Positions 51,630 to 60,997 of a DNA stretch of 64,000 nt are shown here, piece after piece (the stretch's first letter is position 1; each line of letters starts with the position of its first letter). The stretch is from Polaromonas hydrogenivorans. GTDB taxonomy: Bacteria > Pseudomonadota > Gammaproteobacteria > Burkholderiales > Burkholderiaceae_C. The notes beneath the pieces were generated by a model. The model saw only the letters and a program-made list of their open reading frames with translations, ran no database searches and was not told the DNA's origin. The position numbers were made by a program, and so were the translations under genes. Where the stretch lies: contig NZ_CP157676.1 of the NCBI RefSeq assembly GCF_040105105.1, positions 1 through 64,000 of the forward strand, given 5' to 3'.

Positions 51630-52025
51630 ATGAACATCATGCACACCATGGCGAGTAAGACTCGCACCACCCAGGTCCCCAAGCGCCGGTTCTACAGCCC
51701 TGAACTCAAGCTGCAGGTTGTCCAGACATGCGCGCAGCCTGGCGCGTCCATTGCTGCAGTAGCCCTGCAACACGGCATCAATGCCAACATCGTGCACCGA
51801 TGGATACGTGAGCATAGCCAGGGAACGCTGGTCATTGAGCCACAGGCGTTTGTGCCGGTCACCTTGAGCACGGAGCCCGAACCCGTTGCCATCCAACCTG
51901 TGGCGGTGGCGGCCACGGCAGAAATCCGAATGGAATTGCGGCGCGGCACCTCCTCGGTGACGGTGATGTGGCCGAGCGAACTGGCAAGCGATTGTGGCGC
52001 CTGGCTGCGCGAGTGGCTACGATGA
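51630..52025 (+). CDS. tnpA: IS66 accessory protein TnpA (copy 1)
   Basis: Protein of 131 residues, or 134 from an upstream GTG at 51621. Helix-turn-helix of transposase_8 type: RFYSPELKLQVVQTCAQPGA, SIAAVALQHGINANIVHRWI. The rest has low similarity, with VTVMWPSELASDCGAWLREW at the end. It overlaps tnpB by ATGA. The identical protein is encoded in copy 2 at 60421-60816. Confidence 0.88.
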   Translation: MNIMHTMASKTRTTQVPKRRFYSPELKLQVVQTCAQPGASIAAVALQHGINANIVHRWIREHSQGTLVIEPQAFVPVTLSTEPEPVAIQPVAVAATAEIRMELRRGTSSVTVMWPSELASDCGAWLREWLR

Positions 52026-52363
52026 TCCGCATTGACGCGCTGTGGCTGGCAACCACCCCGATAGACATGCGCATGGGAACGGAGCGTTTGTTGGCACGGG
52101 TGGTGCAGGTGTTCGGGGCGGCCCAGGCCCATCATGGATACCTCTTTGCTAACGCCCGTGGCAACCGCATGAAGCTGCTGCTGCACGATGGCTTTGGCAT
52201 GTGGTGCGCGGCCCGGCGGCTCAATCAAGGCGGGTTTGAATGGCCACGCGCTGGCGCCGATAGGGCCACCTCGATGACGCTGACAAAGCAGCAATTCGAT
52301 GCCCTGGTGTTGGGACTTCCGTGGAGCCGGCTGGAACAAATGCAGTCCATTACGCGGGTGTAG
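52022..52363 (+). CDS. tnpB: IS66 accessory protein TnpB (copy 1)
   Basis: Protein of 113 residues of the IS66 Orf2 family: LWLATTPIDMRMGTERLLAR, then HHGYLFANARGNRMKLLLHD, GFGMWCAARRLNQGGFEWP and a C-terminal LTKQQFDALVLGLPWSRLE. Required with TnpA for IS66 transposition. Its start overlaps the tnpA stop. An identical gene lies in copy 2. Confidence 0.9.
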   Translation: MIRIDALWLATTPIDMRMGTERLLARVVQVFGAAQAHHGYLFANARGNRMKLLLHDGFGMWCAARRLNQGGFEWPRAGADRATSMTLTKQQFDALVLGLPWSRLEQMQSITRV

Positions 52364-52726
52364 GAACGCTGTCCTTTAACGCTGTAAAAAGGGCAATTGG
52401 AGGATGCCCTGATTCTCTTTTTTGTGTGGATTTTGCACAATCCACGCATGCTCCGCGTGGACCAACTCAGCGCCCAAGACTTTGTCGGTCTGAGCCCTGG
52501 CGCCGCTGCCGAATTGGCCGCCCGTGTGTTGGCACACGTTGGCGAGCAGAGCCGGCAAATCGAATCCCAGGCCCAGGCCATCGGGTTCAGGGATGCCAAG
52601 ATCGCAAGCATCACCTTTGAGCTGCGCCGCCTCAAGGCCTGGCGCTTCGGTGCCAAGACCGAATGCATGTCTGCCGAGCAGCGCCAGTTGTTTGAAGAAA
52701 CGCTGGCAGCCGACCAGGCAGACCTA

Positions 52727-53905
52727 GTGTCGCGTCACGAGAAGTTTGACGCGGACAATGGGGGATGGAACATTACAAAGTCACCTTGTCAGAGCAGGAA
52801 AGAGCCGAGTTGCAGGGCATCGCAGGCAAAGGCACGCACGCGGCGTCCAAGGTCATCAATGCCTTGATACTGCTCAACTGCGACCAAGCTGGGGAACGCA
52901 CCGAGCGACCCCGCACTTGCGACATCGCAGCCATGCTGTGCGTGAGCGAGCGCAAGGTGGACCGGGTGAAAAAGAAGTTTGTCCTGGAAGGCCTGGATCC
53001 GACCCTGAACCGCCAGCCCTCCAAGTGCGAATACGACCTGAAGATCGATGGCCGCCTGGAGGCGCAGCTGCTCGCCCTGAGCTGCTCGGCGCCACCCGAA
53101 GGCTGTGCTCGCTGGTCGCTGCGGCTGCTGGCCGACCGGCTGGTCGAGCTGGAGTATGTGGACAGCGTCTCGCACGAGACGGTGCGCCGGGCGCTGAAAA
53201 AAACGAACTCAAGCCCTGGAGGAAGGTCGGCTGGGTGATCGCGCCGCAAGCCAGCGCCGCCTTCGTGGCCGCCATGGAAAAGGTGCTGGACCTCTACAGC
53301 CGGCCCTACGATCCAAAGCACCCGGTGGTGTGCATGGATGAGACGCCCCGGCAACTGATTCGCGAGACCCGCGAGCCCATTGCCGCAGCTGCTGGCCGGC
53401 CCGAGCGCCATGACTACGAGTACGAACGCTGTGGCGTGTGCAACGTCTTCATGGCCAGCGAGCCGCTGGCCGGGCGGCGCCTGACCAAGGTCACCGAGCG
53501 CAGAACCAAACTGGACTGGGCTGTATTTGTGCAGGACATTGCTGCCAGCTACCCCGACGCCGAGCGCATCACGCTGGTCATGGACAACCTGAATACGCAC
53601 ACAGCGGGCTCACTGTACGAGGCGTTTGCCCCCGGGCAGGCCAAGGCGCTGTGGGACCGCTTCGAGTTCGTCTACACCCCGAAGCACGGCAGCTGGCTCA
53701 ATATGGCGGAAATCGAGATCAACGTGCTCGTCAAGCAATGCCTGAGCCGGCGCATCGACAACATCGAGACCGTGCGCAGCGAGGTCGCTGCCTGGCAAGC
53801 TCGCCGCGACAACCTTCAGGCCAAAGTCAACTGGCAGTTCACGACCAAGGATGCCCGCGTCAAGCTCAAACCGCTTTACCCGACAACTACTTCGTGACGC
53901 GACAC
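52727..53905 (+). mobile_element. IS630-family element inserted in tnpC
   Basis: A 1,179-bp element with terminal inverted repeats GTGTCGCGTCACGA (52727-52740) and its exact complement (53892-53905). It is flanked by TA on both sides (52725-52726 and 53906-53907), the target duplication of this family. The uninterrupted site, GACCTAGAGGCC, is visible in IS66 copy 2, which confirms the boundaries to the base. Confidence 0.95.
52765..53897 (+). CDS. IS630-family transposase, made by -1 frameshift at A7
   Basis: Frame 1 (52765-53238) encodes the helix-turn-helix half: GKGTHAASKVINALILLNCD, TCDIAAMLCVSERKVDRVKK and the domain up to VSHETVRRALKKTN. Frame 2, continuing to 53897, encodes the DDE half: PVVCMDETPRQLIRE (first Asp), ITLVMDNLNTHTAGSLYEAF (second Asp) and FVYTPKHGSWLNMAEIEINV (Glu). 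They join at GCGCTG followed by seven A and CG (A AAA AAA type). Slipping back one base gives LKKNELKPWRKVGW. The fused product is about 377 residues. Slippery A runs are known to produce transposases by programmed -1 shifting. Confidence 0.85.
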
Positions 53906-55098
53906 TAGAGGCCCAACTCGCAGCACTGAAGGCGGCCTCCAAAGAAACGGGCAACACGCCAGAGCCCGACACCCGACGTCAGCCAAAGCGTCAGGCCCTG
54001 CCCGAGCACCTCAAACGGATAGAGCACCACCATGAGCCGGAGAACACGACCTGTGGCTGCGGCGAGGCGATGGTGCGTATCGGCGAAGACGTGAGCGAGC
54101 GCCTGGACATCATCCCCGCTCAATTTTTCGTGCACCGCCACATCCGCGGCAAGTGGGCCTGCAAGTGCTGCCAGACCCTGTTGCAAGAACCGGTGGAGCC
54201 ACACATCATTGACAAGGGGATGCCCACGGCCGGTCTGGTGGCGCACACTACGGTAAGCCGCTTCGTTGACCACATTCCGTACTACCGCCAGGAGCAAATC
54301 AACGCCCGTTCCGGCGTTCACACACCGCGTTCCACGCTGGCGTCGTGGTCCGGCCAGGCAGGTGCAGCCTTGCTGCCTCTGTATGCGGCGCATCGGGAGT
54401 TTGTTCTCAGCTGTGCAGTGGTTCATGCCGACGAGACGCCGGTGGCCATGCTGGATCCCGGCGCGGGCAAGACCAAACGGGCCTACGTCTGGGCTTATGC
54501 CAGAGGCGGATTTGATGTTTCACCCGGCGTGGTGTATGAATTTTGCCTGGGCCGAGGGGCCAGGTACCCGCTGGAATTCCTCAAGGGCTGGTCGGGCACG
54601 CTCATCTCCGACGGGTACGGGGTGTACGACCAGGTCCTGAAGCAGGAAACCCGCATCGGCGCAGCTTGTTTCGCGCACGCACGTCGAAAGTTTGATGAAC
54701 TGGTCAAGGACAACCTGAGTCCGGTGGGCACGCAGGCCCTACAGCGCATGGCAGCGCTCTACCAAATTGAGCGCCAGGTCAAAGGCTTCTCGGCTGAGGA
54801 TCGGCAGGCCATCAGGCAATCGAGCTCCAAGCCGCTTTGCGAGGATCTGCACGCCTGGTTGAAGCTGGAGCGCCAACGCGTGCCCGAGGGCGGTGCCACG
54901 GCCAAGGCGATTGACTACAGCCTGAACCGCTGGGAAGCGCTGACAACTTACCTGGCCGACGGCAACGTCCAGATTGATAACAACCATCTTGAGAATCTGA
55001 TTCGGCCATGGGCAATGGGGCGCCGGGCATGGTTGTTCGCAGGCAGCGAACTTGCCGGCCAACGTGCCGCCATCATCATGAGCCTGGTGCAGTCGGCC

Positions 55099-55207
55099 CT
55101 ATGCCGGATGCGGCATAGTGCCGACTACGCCGACCGCCGAACTATGCCGAATGGGCTCGCTTCTTCCTGAATTCTCCGTAGTCGGCATGTGATCGGTTCG
55201 GCATAGT
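55099..55207 (+). repeat. Left terminal inverted repeat of the RIT element
   Basis: Matches the complement of 58420-58528 with one difference (GTCGGCATG here, GTCAGCATG on the other side). Inside it ACTATGCCG and CGGCATAGT are repeated in both directions, including the small palindrome TATGCCG GATG CGGCATA at its outer edge. Such arrays are likely binding sites for the recombinases. Confidence 0.85.
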
Positions 55208-55242
55208 TCATCCTGCCTCCGTCCTCAACAACGGAGAATTTG

Positions 55243-56487
55243 ATGACTAATACGGCAGAGTATTTGAGCCGGAGCCGGCTGTTCCGGCGCCTGAGAAGCG
55301 GCACCCACGGGCATCTTGTGGAGTTGTACGCGGCGCGTCTTGTCGAGGTTGGGCTCAGTAGACACGGGACTTGGCGTTCTCTCAACGTGGTCGGCAATCT
55401 CTTGGCCTGGATGACAAGCCACCGGACTAAGCTGAGAAGTCTTGATGAACGCATGGTCGAGCGCTACCTGCGACACCAAGGAGCAAAGCGGACCATCCAA
55501 TTCGACGACCGGGCCGCGCTGAAGCGGTGGCTGCTGACACTACGTGCCGTCGGCACAATTGCGCCGGCGCCGGTCCCGATGAACACGCCGCTACAGCAGA
55601 TTTTCGCGGAGTTTGGCGACTATCTGCGAAGCGAGCGCGGTCTGACAGTAAAGACTATCGCGCACCATCAGCCTGCGATCCGTCGGTTCCTGTTTGAAGT
55701 CTGTCCCGGCGGCGTCAGCGATCTCGGCAAGATCAATCAGGACGAGGTGATTCGCTATGTCGAGTGTCACGCCCAGGATGGGAGCCCGAAGTCCGCCAAG
55801 TTGATGTGCTGGTCGCTGCGAGCGTTTCTCCGATACCTTCATCACACGGGATTGAACCCGCACGCATTGGGCGGCTGCGTTCCCTCGATCAGGCAATGGA
55901 ACCTCGTAGGCCTCCCGACTTATCTTTCTGCGGCGCAGGTTCAGAAGGTTTTGGACAGTTGCGACCGGGCATCCGCGGTAGGACGACGTGATTTCGCCAT
56001 TTTGCTGATGCTTTCCAAGCTCGGCCTGCGGGCTGATGAGGTCGCCACCCTCACTTTGGACGACATCGACTGGAGAGCTGGCGAGATGCTCGTTCGCGCC
56101 AAGGGCCGGCAGCGCGCCAGGATGCCGATTGCGTCAGACGTCGGCGCAGGGATCGCCGCCTATCTACAGGACGGTCGACCCAAGTCCCCCTGCCGTCAGC
56201 TATTTCTTCGCAGCCTTGCGCCCCACACCGGATTTTCGTCCGCCAGCGCAATCACGATGATCGCCAAGACCGCGCTCAAGCGTGCCGGCATCCAGGGCTA
56301 CGCGCACCAGGGTGCCCATATTTTCCGGCACAGCCTGGCCACGGAACTCCTGCGCTCTAGTGCAACTTTGTCGGAGATCGGCCAGCTGCTGCGGCACAAG
56401 AACCAGGACACCACGCGGATCTACGCAAAGGTTGATATCGAGGCGCTCCGCACATTGAGCTTGCCGTGGCCGGGAGGTGAGCAATGA
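55243..56487 (+). CDS. RIT tyrosine recombinase A
   Basis: Recombinase of 414 residues from ATG 55243 (ribosome-binding site ACGGAGA). The core-binding domain (LRSERGLTVKTIAHHQPAIR) is preceded by an N-terminal extension of about 100 residues. Catalytic residues: Arg in MLSKLGLRADEVATLTLDDI, Lys in VRAKGRQRARMPI, H-x-x-R in GAHIFRHSLATELL, His in LLRHKNQDTTRIY and Tyr in the same RIYAKVD. The start lies 36 bp inside the left inverted repeat. The stop overlaps the next start by ATGA, so the three are one operon. Confidence 0.9.
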   Translation: MTNTAEYLSRSRLFRRLRSGTHGHLVELYAARLVEVGLSRHGTWRSLNVVGNLLAWMTSHRTKLRSLDERMVERYLRHQGAKRTIQFDDRAALKRWLLTLRAVGTIAPAPVPMNTPLQQIFAEFGDYLRSERGLTVKTIAHHQPAIRRFLFEVCPGGVSDLGKINQDEVIRYVECHAQDGSPKSAKLMCWSLRAFLRYLHHTGLNPHALGGCVPSIRQWNLVGLPTYLSAAQVQKVLDSCDRASAVGRRDFAILLMLSKLGLRADEVATLTLDDIDWRAGEMLVRAKGRQRARMPIASDVGAGIAAYLQDGRPKSPCRQLFLRSLAPHTGFSSASAITMIAKTALKRAGIQGYAHQGAHIFRHSLATELLRSSATLSEIGQLLRHKNQDTTRIYAKVDIEALRTLSLPWPGGEQ

Positions 56488-57410
56488 CGGATCTACATTC
56501 GGCACTGCAGCGGTACCTGAGTATGCGCAAAGGGTTTGGATTCAAGTACCAGCATCAGACACGACGGCTCGCCGACTTCGTCGACTGCATGGACAAACGC
56601 AAGGCCACGACCATCACGTCGAAACTCGCGATGGAGTGGGCGACGCTACCGCCCGGCCGGCATGCGTCCTGGGCATTGCGGCTGACGGATGTTCGCGGCT
56701 TTGCGCGCCATATCGCAAGCTTCGATCCGAAGACGGAAGTGCCCCCGGTCGGAATCCTGCCGGGCCTGAAGCGTGCCAAGCCCTACGTCTATAGCGATGC
56801 AGAGATCGATGCGTTGCTGGCAGCAGCCCTGTCCTTGCCGCCATCAGGTGCTCTGCGCCGCTGGACTTACCACTGCCTGTTCGGACTCATCGCGGTGACG
56901 GGCATGCGTTTGTCCGAGGTGATCGGCCTTCAACGTGACGACGTCGACCTGGACGCCGGTGTGCTGACGATTCGACTGACCAAGTTTGGGAAGTCACGAC
57001 TCGTACCCGTGCATCCAACGACAAGCGCAGCGCTACGCAATTACACGCAACGGCGCGATGCCCATCTAACAACGCGCCGCGACCCACATTTCTTCGTTGC
57101 GGAGCGAGGCGGACCACTGTTGCGTCAATACGTTCATAGCGTCTTCTGGCAGTTGTCGCGTGAGACTGGTCTGCGGCGTCCTGGCGATCACACGGGACCA
57201 CGCATGCACGACTTTCGGCACCGATTCGCCATTTGCACGCTGTTGGGCTGGTATCGCGAAGGCAGCGATATCGAGAGGATGCTCCCAATGCTTTCCACCT
57301 ATCTTGGCCACTCCTGCGTGCGGGACACCTATTGGTACCTCTCGGCATGCCCGGAGCTGATGCAAGAGGCGGCGCAGCGTCTTGATCGAAGGTGGGAGAG
57401 TCAACCATGA
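56484..57410 (+). CDS. RIT tyrosine recombinase B
   Basis: Recombinase of 308 residues. Core-binding segment RYLSMRKGFGFKYQHQTRRL; catalytic Arg in VTGMRLSEVIGLQRDDVD, Lys in RLTKFGKSRLVPVH, H-x-x-R in MHDFRHRFAICTLL, His in STYLGHSCVRDTYWYL and Tyr in DTYWYLS. All catalytic residues seem present. It is the shortest of the three, as is usual for the middle gene of such trios, and overlaps both neighbours. Confidence 0.9.
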   Translation: MTDLHSALQRYLSMRKGFGFKYQHQTRRLADFVDCMDKRKATTITSKLAMEWATLPPGRHASWALRLTDVRGFARHIASFDPKTEVPPVGILPGLKRAKPYVYSDAEIDALLAAALSLPPSGALRRWTYHCLFGLIAVTGMRLSEVIGLQRDDVDLDAGVLTIRLTKFGKSRLVPVHPTTSAALRNYTQRRDAHLTTRRDPHFFVAERGGPLLRQYVHSVFWQLSRETGLRRPGDHTGPRMHDFRHRFAICTLLGWYREGSDIERMLPMLSTYLGHSCVRDTYWYLSACPELMQEAAQRLDRRWESQP

Positions 57411-58411
57411 AGCCCGTCGGCTGCAACCTCGCCCCGCTCGTCGAGCGCTACTTTACCGAACGGCTTATCCGTCAGCAAAACGTTAGCGCCAATACGATTG
57501 CATCCTACAGAGACACGTTCAGATTGTTGCTCAAGTTTGCAAAGGAGAGGCTTCGCAAGGATCCCTCTGCCCTGACCCTCGATGAACTGGACGCGCCTTT
57601 CATCGGCGCGTTTTTGACCGATCTCGAGATGAATCGCGGCACCAGCGTCACGACACGCAACCTGCGCCTGACCGCCATCCGCTCCTTCTTCCGCTTCGTG
57701 TCCTTCGAGGAGCCGGCTCACAGCGCCCTTATCCAACGCGTGCTCGCAATACCGAGCAAGCGACACGATAAGCGTGAAGTGAATTTTCTGACGCGTTCCG
57801 AGATCGAAGCCGTCCTTGCTGCGCCCGATCGCGTGACGTGGATCGGCCACCGTGATCACACATTGCTACTGCTCGCGACCCAGACCGGCTTACGCCTCTC
57901 CGAGTTGACCGGCTTGCGCAGGGAGGCTATTCATCTCGGCACCGGTGCGCATGTTCGGTGTGTGGGCAAAGGCCGCAAGGAGCGATGTACCCCACTGACG
58001 AGATACGCCCAGATCGCGCTTCAGGCGTGGCTCAAGGTGCCGGCGCGGCGTGGCGCCATAACCTTGTTCCCCAACCTGCACGGAGGCCAGCTCAGTGCTG
58101 ATAGCGTCCAGTCGCTGCTGGCTAAATATGTGGGCGTCGCCAGCAAGACATGCCCATCGCTGGCATCCAAGCGTGTGTCACCGCACGTCCTGAGGCACAG
58201 CGCGGCAATGGAGCTCCTGCAGGCGGGCGTCGACTGTTCGGTGATCGCGTTGTGGCTCGGTCATGAATCAATCGAGACCACGCAGCTCTACCTTCATGCC
58301 CACCTCGCCCTCAAGGAGGCAGCTCTCGCAAAGCTTGAGCCATACAAGCAATGCAAGCGCCTTCGCTTCCGCCCTGAGGATCACCTGCTCGCCTTTCTCG
58401 AGGCACTGTAA
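57407..58411 (+). CDS. RIT tyrosine recombinase C
   Basis: Recombinase of 334 residues from ATG 57407, overlapping the previous stop. Core-binding segment RQQNVSANTIASYRDTFRLL; catalytic Arg in QTGLRLSELTGLRREAIHLG, Lys in CVGKGRKERCTPLT, H-x-x-R in PHVLRHSAAMELLQ, His in LWLGHESIETTQLY and Tyr in QLYLHAHL. The stop lies 8 bp before the right inverted repeat. The three recombinases are diverged from each other, suggesting distinct roles in one recombination complex. Confidence 0.9.
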   Translation: MKPVGCNLAPLVERYFTERLIRQQNVSANTIASYRDTFRLLLKFAKERLRKDPSALTLDELDAPFIGAFLTDLEMNRGTSVTTRNLRLTAIRSFFRFVSFEEPAHSALIQRVLAIPSKRHDKREVNFLTRSEIEAVLAAPDRVTWIGHRDHTLLLLATQTGLRLSELTGLRREAIHLGTGAHVRCVGKGRKERCTPLTRYAQIALQAWLKVPARRGAITLFPNLHGGQLSADSVQSLLAKYVGVASKTCPSLASKRVSPHVLRHSAAMELLQAGVDCSVIALWLGHESIETTQLYLHAHLALKEAALAKLEPYKQCKRLRFRPEDHLLAFLEAL

Positions 58412-58419
58412 GCGGTCAG

Positions 58420-58528
58420 ACTATGCCGAACCGATCACATGCTGACTACGGAGAATTCAGGAAGAAGCGAGCCCATTCGGCATAGTTCGGCGGTCGGCGT
58501 AGTCGGCACTATGCCGCATCCGGCATAG
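58420..58528 (-). repeat. Right terminal inverted repeat of the RIT element
   Basis: Inverted partner of 55099-55207. The outer end runs into IS66 copy 2 tnpC at codon SLVQSA, exactly as on the left. It supplies the last 23 codons and the stop of the truncated tnpC on this side. Confidence 0.85.
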
Positions 58529-59998
58529 GGCCGACTGCACCAGGCTCATGATGATGGCGGCACGTTGGCCGGCAAGTTCGCTGCCTGCGAACAACCATGC
58601 CCGGCGCCCCATTGCCCATGGCCGAATCAGATTCTCAAGATGGTTGTTATCAATCTGGACGTTGCCGTCGGCCAGGTAAGTTGTCAGCGCTTCCCAGCGG
58701 TTCAGGCTGTAGTCAATCGCCTTGGCCGTGGCACCGCCCTCGGGCACGCGTTGGCGCTCCAGCTTCAACCAGGCGTGCAGATCCTCGCAAAGCGGCTTGG
58801 AGCTCGATTGCCTGATGGCCTGCCGATCCTCAGCCGAGAAGCCTTTGACCTGGCGCTCAATTTGGTAGAGCGCTGCCATGCGCTGTAGGGCCTGCGTGCC
58901 CACCGGACTCAGGTTGTCCTTGACCAGTTCATCAAACTTTCGACGTGCGTGCGCGAAACAAGCTGCGCCGATGCGGGTTTCCTGCTTCAGGACCTGGTCG
59001 TACACCCCGTACCCGTCGGAGATGAGCGTGCCCGACCAGCCCTTGAGGAATTCCAGCGGGTACCTGGCCCCTCGGCCCAGGCAAAATTCATACACCACGC
59101 CGGGTGAAACATCAAATCCGCCTCTGGCATAAGCCCAGACGTAGGCCCGTTTGGTCTTGCCCGCGCCGGGATCCAGCATGGCCACCGGCGTCTCGTCGGC
59201 ATGAACCACTGCACAGCTGAGAACAAACTCCCGATGCGCCGCATACAGAGGCAGCAAGGCTGCACCTGCCTGGCCGGACCACGACGCCAGCGTGGAACGC
59301 GGTGTGTGAACGCCGGAACGGGCGTTGATTTGCTCCTGGCGGTAGTACGGAATGTGGTCAACGAAGCGGCTTACCGTAGTGTGCGCCACCAGACCGGCCG
59401 TGGGCATCCCCTTGTCAATGATGTGTGGCTCCACCGGTTCTTGCAACAGGGTCTGGCAGCACTTGCAGGCCCACTTGCCGCGGATGTGGCGGTGCACGAA
59501 AAATTGAGCGGGGATGATGTCCAGGCGCTCGCTCACGTCTTCGCCGATACGCACCATCGCCTCGCCGCAGCCACAGGTCGTGTTCTCCGGCTCATGGTGG
59601 TGCTCTATCCGTTTGAGGTGCTCGGGCAGGGCCTGACGCTTTGGCTGACGTCGGGTGTCGGGCTCTGGCGTGTTGCCCGTTTCTTTGGAGGCCGCCTTCA
59701 GTGCTGCGAGTTGGGCCTCTAGGTCTGCCTGGTCGGCTGCCAGCGTTTCTTCAAACAACTGGCGCTGCTCGGCAGACATGCATTCGGTCTTGGCACCGAA
59801 GCGCCAGGCCTTGAGGCGGCGCAGCTCAAAGGTGATGCTTGCGATCTTGGCATCCCTGAACCCGATGGCCTGGGCCTGGGATTCGATTTGCCGGCTCTGC
59901 TCGCCAACGTGTGCCAACACACGGGCGGCCAATTCGGCAGCGGCGCCAGGGCTCAGACCGACAAAGTCTTGGGCGCTGAGTTGGTCCACGCGGAGCAT
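58457..59998 (-). pseudogene. tnpC: IS66 transposase TnpC (copy 2), 3'-truncated
   Basis: An uninterrupted TnpC frame of 513 codons from ATG 59998. N-terminal coiled coil and SKxxxFGxxSE-type region (LRRLKAWRFGAKTECMSAEQ), zinc-binding domain (CGCGEAMVRIGEDVSERLDI, GKWACKCC), catalytic residues in CAVVHADETPVAMLDPG, LISDGYGVYDQVL and NVQIDNNHLENLIRPWAMGR. After IIMSLVQSA the true C terminus (about 35 residues) is replaced by RIT-repeat sequence. It may still fold, but the lost end makes activity doubtful. Confidence 0.85.
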
Positions 59999-60082
59999 GC
60001 GTGGATTGTGCAAAATCCACACAAAAAAGAGAATCAGGGCATCCTCCAATTGCCCTTTTTACAGCGTTAAAGGACAGCGTTC

Positions 60083-60424
60083 CTACACCCGCGTAATGGA
60101 CTGCATTTGTTCCAGCCGGCTCCACGGAAGTCCCAACACCAGGGCATCGAATTGCTGCTTTGTCAGCGTCATCGAGGTGGCCCTATCGGCGCCAGCGCGT
60201 GGCCATTCAAACCCGCCTTGATTGAGCCGCCGGGCCGCGCACCACATGCCAAAGCCATCGTGCAGCAGCAGCTTCATGCGGTTGCCACGGGCGTTAGCAA
60301 AGAGGTATCCATGATGGGCCTGGGCCGCCCCGAACACCTGCACCACCCGTGCCAACAAACGCTCCGTTCCCATGCGCATGTCTATCGGGGTGGTTGCCAG
60401 CCACAGCGCGTCAATGCGGATCAT
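60083..60424 (-). CDS. tnpB: IS66 accessory protein TnpB (copy 2)
   Basis: Identical to the TnpB encoded at 52022-52363, 113 residues, with the same ATGA overlap with tnpA. See that entry for motifs. Identity also holds for the flanking non-coding bases, which points to a recent duplication. Confidence 0.9.
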   Translation of the reverse strand: MIRIDALWLATTPIDMRMGTERLLARVVQVFGAAQAHHGYLFANARGNRMKLLLHDGFGMWCAARRLNQGGFEWPRAGADRATSMTLTKQQFDALVLGLPWSRLEQMQSITRV

Positions 60425-60816
60425 CGTAGCCACTCGCGCAGCCAGGCGCCACAATCGCTTGCCAGTTCGCTCGGCCACATCACCGTCACCGAGGAGGTGC
60501 CGCGCCGCAATTCCATTCGGATTTCTGCCGTGGCCGCCACCGCCACAGGTTGGATGGCAACGGGTTCGGGCTCCGTGCTCAAGGTGACCGGCACAAACGC
60601 CTGTGGCTCAATGACCAGCGTTCCCTGGCTATGCTCACGTATCCATCGGTGCACGATGTTGGCATTGATGCCGTGTTGCAGGGCTACTGCAGCAATGGAC
60701 GCGCCAGGCTGCGCGCATGTCTGGACAACCTGCAGCTTGAGTTCAGGGCTGTAGAACCGGCGCTTGGGGACCTGGGTGGTGCGAGTCTTACTCGCCATGG
60801 TGTGCATGATGTTCAT
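60421..60816 (-). CDS. tnpA: IS66 accessory protein TnpA (copy 2)
   Basis: Identical to the TnpA encoded at 51630-52025, 131 residues. Its 5' flank retains the complete IS66 terminal repeat, unlike copy 1 where an IS110-type element has split it. Confidence 0.88.
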   Translation of the reverse strand: MNIMHTMASKTRTTQVPKRRFYSPELKLQVVQTCAQPGASIAAVALQHGINANIVHRWIREHSQGTLVIEPQAFVPVTLSTEPEPVAIQPVAVAATAEIRMELRRGTSSVTVMWPSELASDCGAWLREWLR

Positions 60817-60874
60817 CGCGCACACTATCTCAACCTATTCGCAGTCCTTCAAGATGGGATGCCCAGCCGCTTAC

Positions 60875-60997
60875 ACCTATTCGGTGACTTCTGGACATTC
60901 ATTGAAATTGGCTACCAGCCATACGTCCCGCTGGTTTACGTGGTTTCAACTGCCGGAAATAGGTTGATGCCAGAAGTCTGCTGGACGCTGGCAACAT
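60875..60997. other. Junction between IS66 copy 2 and the P450 gene
   Basis: No gene or clear terminator. The composite insertion ends 123 bp beyond the stop of the P450 gene and so does not interrupt it. Confidence 0.4.

Larger units (their letters stand above)
50169..55098 (+). mobile_element. IS66-family element, copy 1: 3'-truncated and interrupted twice
   Basis: Begins with GTAAGC at 50169, the outer end of the terminal repeat, continues after an IS110-type insertion with GGCTGGGC, and includes tnpA, tnpB and a tnpC split by an IS630-type element. It ends within tnpC at 55098, where the RIT element begins. Apart from the two insertions it matches copy 2 (58529-60874) without visible difference. 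The far end of the IS66 (about the last 35 codons of tnpC and the right repeat) is absent. Confidence 0.85.
52448..55170 (+). pseudogene. tnpC: IS66 transposase TnpC (copy 1), split by IS630 and truncated at the 3' end
   Basis: Two halves of TnpC flank the IS630-type element: MLRVDQLSAQDFVGLSPGAA to LAADQADL (52448-52726) and EAQLAALKAASKETGN onward (53906-55170). Removing the insertion restores the sequence of copy 2. The C-terminal end after IIMSLVQSA is replaced by residues encoded in the RIT terminal repeat (LCRMRHSADYADRRTMPNGL). So this gene is doubly broken. Confidence 0.85.
55099..58528 (+). mobile_element. RIT element (recombinase in trio)
   Basis: Three consecutive tyrosine recombinase genes, each overlapping the next by ATGA, between 109-bp inverted repeats (55099-55207 and 58420-58528, one mismatch). 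This is the defining structure of RIT elements. Both outer edges lie at exactly the same codon of an IS66 tnpC gene but in inverted orientation, so the element is the centre of a larger palindrome. Confidence 0.9.
58529..60874 (-). mobile_element. IS66-family element, copy 2: 3'-truncated, inverted
   Basis: Contains tnpA, tnpB and truncated tnpC on the minus strand. The outer end is an intact GTAAGCGGCTGGGC repeat (complement of 60861-60874). It is the mirror image of copy 1 around the RIT element. The 8 bp outside this end (ACCTATTC) do not match the 8 bp outside copy 1 (GATCCAAC), so no target duplication surrounds the pair. Confidence 0.88.
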
